The position numbers and the translations under genes were made by a program. From positions 1-64,000 of the forward strand of contig SJRY01000057.1 of NCBI GenBank assembly GCA_011319805.1: a stretch of 64,000 nucleotides of DNA, in the 5' to 3' direction. This document shows positions 60,276 to 64,000 of this stretch, piece after piece. Below the pieces are notes generated by a model. That model ran no database searches, was not told the origin of the DNA, and worked only from the letters and a program-made list of their open reading frames with translations. This DNA is from Macrocybe gigantea. Taxonomy: Eukaryota > Basidiomycota > Agaricomycetes > Agaricales > Callistosporiaceae. Within the stretch, counting starts at the first letter, position 1, and every line of letters begins with the position of its first letter.

Positions 60276-63017
60276 TCAGAGGATGCGAGGAGCCTTCCAG
60301 GAGGAACAGAGTCTGCGAAGACGCATGAAAGCCTTCTTTCCGATTTTGAGCAGCCACTGTACAACGTCGGGGCTTGTCTTGGGTTCGTCGCTTTTCGTGA
60401 CGGCGACCTCGATTACTGGCGCCGGAGGATCGAACGAAAGAGGGCTCGACCAGACGCTGTCCCTATCAACGACGTTCTCGGGCATATCTGCCTTGTTCTG
60501 AGATTCCGCGTCCCTAAAAGCCTTCTCGCGTTCCGCAACCTTGGCTTCCAGTGCTCGGACCAAGGTGATCATGTATGGCTCGGATTGCGGTTCGGGCGGG
60601 TTGGCGTAAACCTCACGCTGAATGGCCTTGAAGAAGCCCGGAGAAGAAGGATCGAGAACAGACAGTGCCTTTGGATCGTTCTCGTCCTCTTTAGGAATAG
60701 GGACTTGCGACTCGTGGGCTGCTGGAGAACTTTCCTTCCCAAATTTCGATATGTCGATGATGGGAGAAGGATCCGTGAGAGGCTCATCTAAACGTTGTTC
60801 AGCGCAAACGGCCGTGGTACTGTCAGATTGTGCCTCTTCAAAGGGAACAGACAACACCGGTTGCACAGATAGCGATACAATCGCTGGTCCTCTTTCCACG
60901 GGATCCGTGGGCCTGTATGTCTTGGAAGAACCCTGAGGCTGAACCTTTAGTGAGCGAGCTTCCAGATGATCGAAGGGTCCCATATCATAAGCATTTCCGT
61001 GAAACTCGGGCGAGACGAAGCTGTATTGAGGATATTCGTCGCGGAAGTAGGGACTTGGCAGACCACAGCAGAAACGTTCGTTGCGGGGCAAAGTGCTATT
61101 AGCATATGCCAAGGCATCATTATTAGGAATATAGGGAGCTATGACAATTGGAGGAGTCAGTTGCGCATTAAAGAACATGAAGTCGACTTTTACATACGGG
61201 TGGACGCCGAGAGCTCTAAATCGTCCCAATTGCTGTGGTTGCAAATCGTTATAAGTGAGGACAGGGAAGTTAAAAGCAAAAGACTGACATCGTGTTGAAA
61301 AAGCGGTGATGAAAGACCCCACTGATTGGAAGGCGGTGCATAGGGTCCTTCCTGAGTAGCTGGACAAGAAGCATGAGAATTCAGATCAGGACGTAAAATA
61401 GCCTCCAAGCTTACTCCTTCAATGAGGGCAATCGCATCAATGTCTAACTCGACGTCGATTCGATAAGGGACATCATCGTGGCATATAGCCTGCACAGTTT
61501 CCTCGTCACCAGGATAATCCCACGGGACCTAAAAATGAGCGATAAGGGAGTACACGTCGGCATTGGAAATAAGGAACATACTTGGCCCTGAAGCATAGCA
61601 TAGATACAGACGCCGAGCGACCACCAGTCGACGGCAAAACTATACTCGGTCCGCGTCAGAACTTCTGGAGCCATGTAACTAAGGGTGCCACAGCAGGACG
61701 TGGCCAAAAGCGTGATATGTTCCTGCTCAAGCGGGAAGGATGAGCAGTCGAATTCCTTGGAGAGACCAAAATCTGCGATAGCTATGTGGCCATTTGCCTT
61801 GAGAAAAACGTTTGCAAGTTTCAAGTCTCGGTGAATGACGTTGTTTTTGTGAAGATATTGTATGCCAAGGACCTGCAAATTTTATTAGACGCTGCCGCTA
61901 ACATGTAGGGATAATATACCATCTCCGCGGCATAGAAAGATGCCATGGCTTGATCAAAGATACCTTCGTAATACAGAAGCTTCTGCAGATCACCTCCGCA
62001 ATGGAAATCCTAAAAAAAACAAATTGTGAATCAGAAATTTGAGGACAAGTGCTGCGTGCTCACGGTGATGATATAAAAAAACGATGAATCATGAAAACTC
62101 GCGAGCATGCCGAGGAGGAATGGGTGGTGTCGGATTTTCTTCATGATGCTCTGCTCTTGTAAAAGGAAGTTGATATTCGTCGGTTGGCCGCGGTAAAACT
62201 TGCAGATAACTTTCATAGCAAAAAATCGAGACGGGGCGTATCGCTCCGCAGTTGCCAAGTAAACCTTGCCTTGACCACCAGCCCCAAGAACACGCCTGAG
62301 CTTGAAATCCTGAAACGTGAACTTGGCTGGTAACGGAGCAGGTTTGGCAGGAGGCAATGCAGGTCTAGAAGGTTGAGCTAGAGATGTAACTTTGGTACCG
62401 TTTATGAGGTACTTGGGAATGGGTTTGCGCTTGACGATGGTCCGAAAGACGGAAACAGTCTCTCCTAGAGAAGTGACGCGTTTCTCTTCGACCCTCTTTC
62501 GAGTGATCTGAACGTAGGAGTACTGAAGAAAGCAAAAGATGTCAAAAAGGACCTAGAAATCAGAAAGAACAACAAACCTCGGATAAGTCACTTGAATATT
62601 CAGCGCTGTTTTCGACTCTTGTGTTGTGAGCCGTGTCATTGACGACCGTCTCATCGTTGAGACGATCTTCGGGCCCATTGTCGGCACGGTCCACCATTGT
62701 GGCATCCGCTGTAGTCGGGGCACATAAGGACTAAACACACGCGATTTAATAGGTTGAATAAAGTGTTTAGGACGGCATAACCTTGTCAGCCACATTCAGC
62801 TTATCAGAAGCAGGTGGAGCAACCGCTCTGTTCAGGGAAGAGTTTTGAGAGGAGCGGGCAAGCTCCTCGTTTAATCTTTCCTGAGCATGGAGTCAGAAAG
62901 GCAGATAACGATAAGCTCAAACGATCTCACCAGTTCCTGAATAGCTCGGTCGAGCTCAGCCATCTCGAGAGCGGTCGGTGCATCGGATATGGATGGGAAG
63001 TAAACGCTGGTGGACAT
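60276..63017 (-). CDS. AGC-like Ser/Thr protein kinase with coiled-coil N-terminus
   Basis: Kinase of the AGC group by activation loop and layout, subfamily unknown. N-terminus: MSTSVYFPSISDAPTALEMA, then a helix with ELDRAIQELERLNEELARSS that should coil, a linker, and KPIPKYLINGTKVTSLAQPS. Kinase core: FKLRRVLGAGGQGKVYLATA, FFAMKVICK (the Lys), LLQEQSIMKKIRHHPFLLGM, catalytic loop VIHRDLKLANVFL, ADFGLSKEF, CCGTLSYMAPEVLTRTEYSF, AVDWWSLGVCIYAMLQGQ and VPWDYPGDEETVQAI. After an AGC-like tail start (LGVHPYVKVDFMFFNAQLTP) the C-terminal 300 residues are disordered, Pro/Ser/Glu-rich, ending RLCSSWKAPRIL at 60276. The catalytic-loop Pro-Glu of HRDLKPEN is replaced by Leu-Ala. Catalytic Asp and Asn are present. 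Confidence 0.8.
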
Positions 63018-63617
63018 TGTGAATCTTGCGAAGAGTGTCTTGAAGTCTGGAAAGTGCGTTGCGTTGGAAGTCTTGAGGCGAAAGGGGATGGGGTATAGGG
63101 ACGTCGCCCGTCATCCTCTTAAAGGTCAATTGAAGGCTAGCCAGAGTTCAAACTCGACGAACACTCAACAGCAACAAAGTGTTCGGCGTGATGTAGCCAG
63201 TTTCAAAATAAAAAGGAGTACTCGGGGCGTGCATGGACAAGCTTTGAATTTGAGGGGGCATGGTAGGCGTCGATGCTTGACGCGAATTGCAGTCGACGCG
63301 ACGTGACAGATCATGTGACTTGCTACTGAGTCGATGCCGGAACTGGATGGTCCTGCCGATCGCGTTTCGACGCTGTCCAACATAATTTCGACTCGCATGG
63401 ACAGACTCAATTCAACACTCACGTCAGGGCCCTGGCTGGGGTCTGGACAGATACCTCTGTTGAGCAATTCATCATATCGGTTATACTTACTGCCTCATCC
63501 ACCAGTGCTCGTGCGACATTCACACCACCCACGTTCATCGATTAGGGATCAGGACTACTTTGACCTGTTTAAAGTATAAAACAGAGATCACCTCCGCCAT
63601 CTGGCCGTGCCCTCCCC
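63018..63617. other. Divergent promoter region, kinase/GH89
   Basis: 600 bp between two outward-facing start codons. Plus-strand frames here (63010-63306, 63334-63579) are motif-free. A CATGTGAC element near 63315 is a variant of the E-box noted elsewhere. Confidence 0.4.
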
Positions 63618-64000
63618 ATGGCTTCACTGCGACCTCATCTCGTGCTGTTCCTATGCTGGGCCCTTTTCGGCACGTCCCTGGTTGCCTCAGCCCGCTCATT
63701 GAATGGGCTATATGACATGGTCCAGCGTCGCATCCCGAAGCACAAGAACTCGTTCCAGTTCGACTTTCTGCCGAACTCAACGGGATCTGAGGACGTCTTC
63801 ACCATCAGCAATACCTTTCCTTCCAAGAAAGGTGCAAAGGCTGGAATCCACATCCGATGTTCCACCACCAGCGCCTGTGCTCGTGGATTATATGCGTAAG
63901 CCCACGCTACTTGCTTCAGAGTTGCCCGTCTAATTCAATCCAGGTACCTGACGGCCTATGGTGGTGTTGATATCTCCTGGACGGGGTCCCAACTCGATGA
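63618..64000 (+). CDS. Alpha-N-acetylglucosaminidase, GH89 (NAGLU-like), N-terminal part
   Basis: 5' end of a secreted glycoside hydrolase that removes terminal alpha-linked N-acetylglucosamine. Starts MASLRPHLVLFLCWALFGTS with a signal peptide ending near SARS, then LNGLYDMVQRRIPKHKNSFQ, FTISNTFPSKKGAKAGIHIR, CSTTSACARGLYA; an intron (63896-63943) splits an Ala codon, and the next exon begins YLTAYGGVDISWTGSQLD. The opening 'GL..LV.RR.P.....F' and the 'A..GLY.YL......ISW.G.QL' segment match the NAGLU N-terminal domain. The catalytic domain lies beyond the window, so activity cannot be judged. Confidence 0.85.

Overview
The window is nuclear DNA of a filamentous fungus, most likely an agaricomycete basidiomycete. 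Genes are split by many introns of about 48-60 nt with CTRAC-type branch points, intergenic gaps are often only 90-220 bp, and neighbouring genes frequently diverge from a shared promoter. Family-level matches (paired fungal FAS alpha chain, basidiomycete-type F-box proteins, CYP51, a complete fungal TERT) fit this. I see no CRISPR array, no rRNA, no tRNA I can defend and no intact transposon.

Layout. 1-9.1 kb: 3' part of fatty acid synthase alpha (FAS2), the mRNA-export helicase DBP5, an NMN/NaMN adenylyltransferase-like protein and PWP1. 9.3-17.3 kb: CYP51, a mitochondrial RNase II (DSS1-like), a basic zinc-finger protein and an ENV7/STK16 kinase. 17.5-20 kb: two tandem F-box paralogues that end in a hydrophobic tail. 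20.2-32 kb: a disordered basic protein, VPS51 (GARP), an unknown protein, a YIPF6/Yip4 protein, proteasome ATPase RPT2, an unknown protein and IWS1/SPN1. 33-34.2 kb: a broken, internally deleted ABCC transporter. 34.4-41.3 kb: a disordered protein, a 1.85-kb gene-poor stretch, a small mitochondrial-type protein, a TPR protein and a Ca3427-like binding protein. 41.4-52.2 kb: telomerase reverse transcriptase, glutathione peroxidase, a coiled-coil protein, a Shewanella-like phosphatase and an EMB8-like hydrolase. 52.9-56 kb: one intact and two degenerate copies of a multi-pass membrane protein. 56.3-64 kb: PP2A catalytic subunit, CCT5, an AGC-like kinase and the start of a GH89 alpha-N-acetylglucosaminidase.

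Most of these are housekeeping genes that do not form one pathway. The accessory material is limited to the F-box pair, the ABCC relic and the membrane-protein cluster. The most striking signal is in splicing. Start codons of RPT2 and IWS1 stand alone in their first exon, the PP2A stop codon stands alone in its last exon, four introns use GC donors, one GPX intron shows a GA donor, and CCT5 has a 57-nt stop-free intron. A second signal is technical: many genes need single-base insertions to read through, mostly at short homopolymers and densest in the first 650 bases, so much apparent gene breakage is probably sequencing error.

All exon models here were made by eye from translation and family knowledge; no alignment or search was run.
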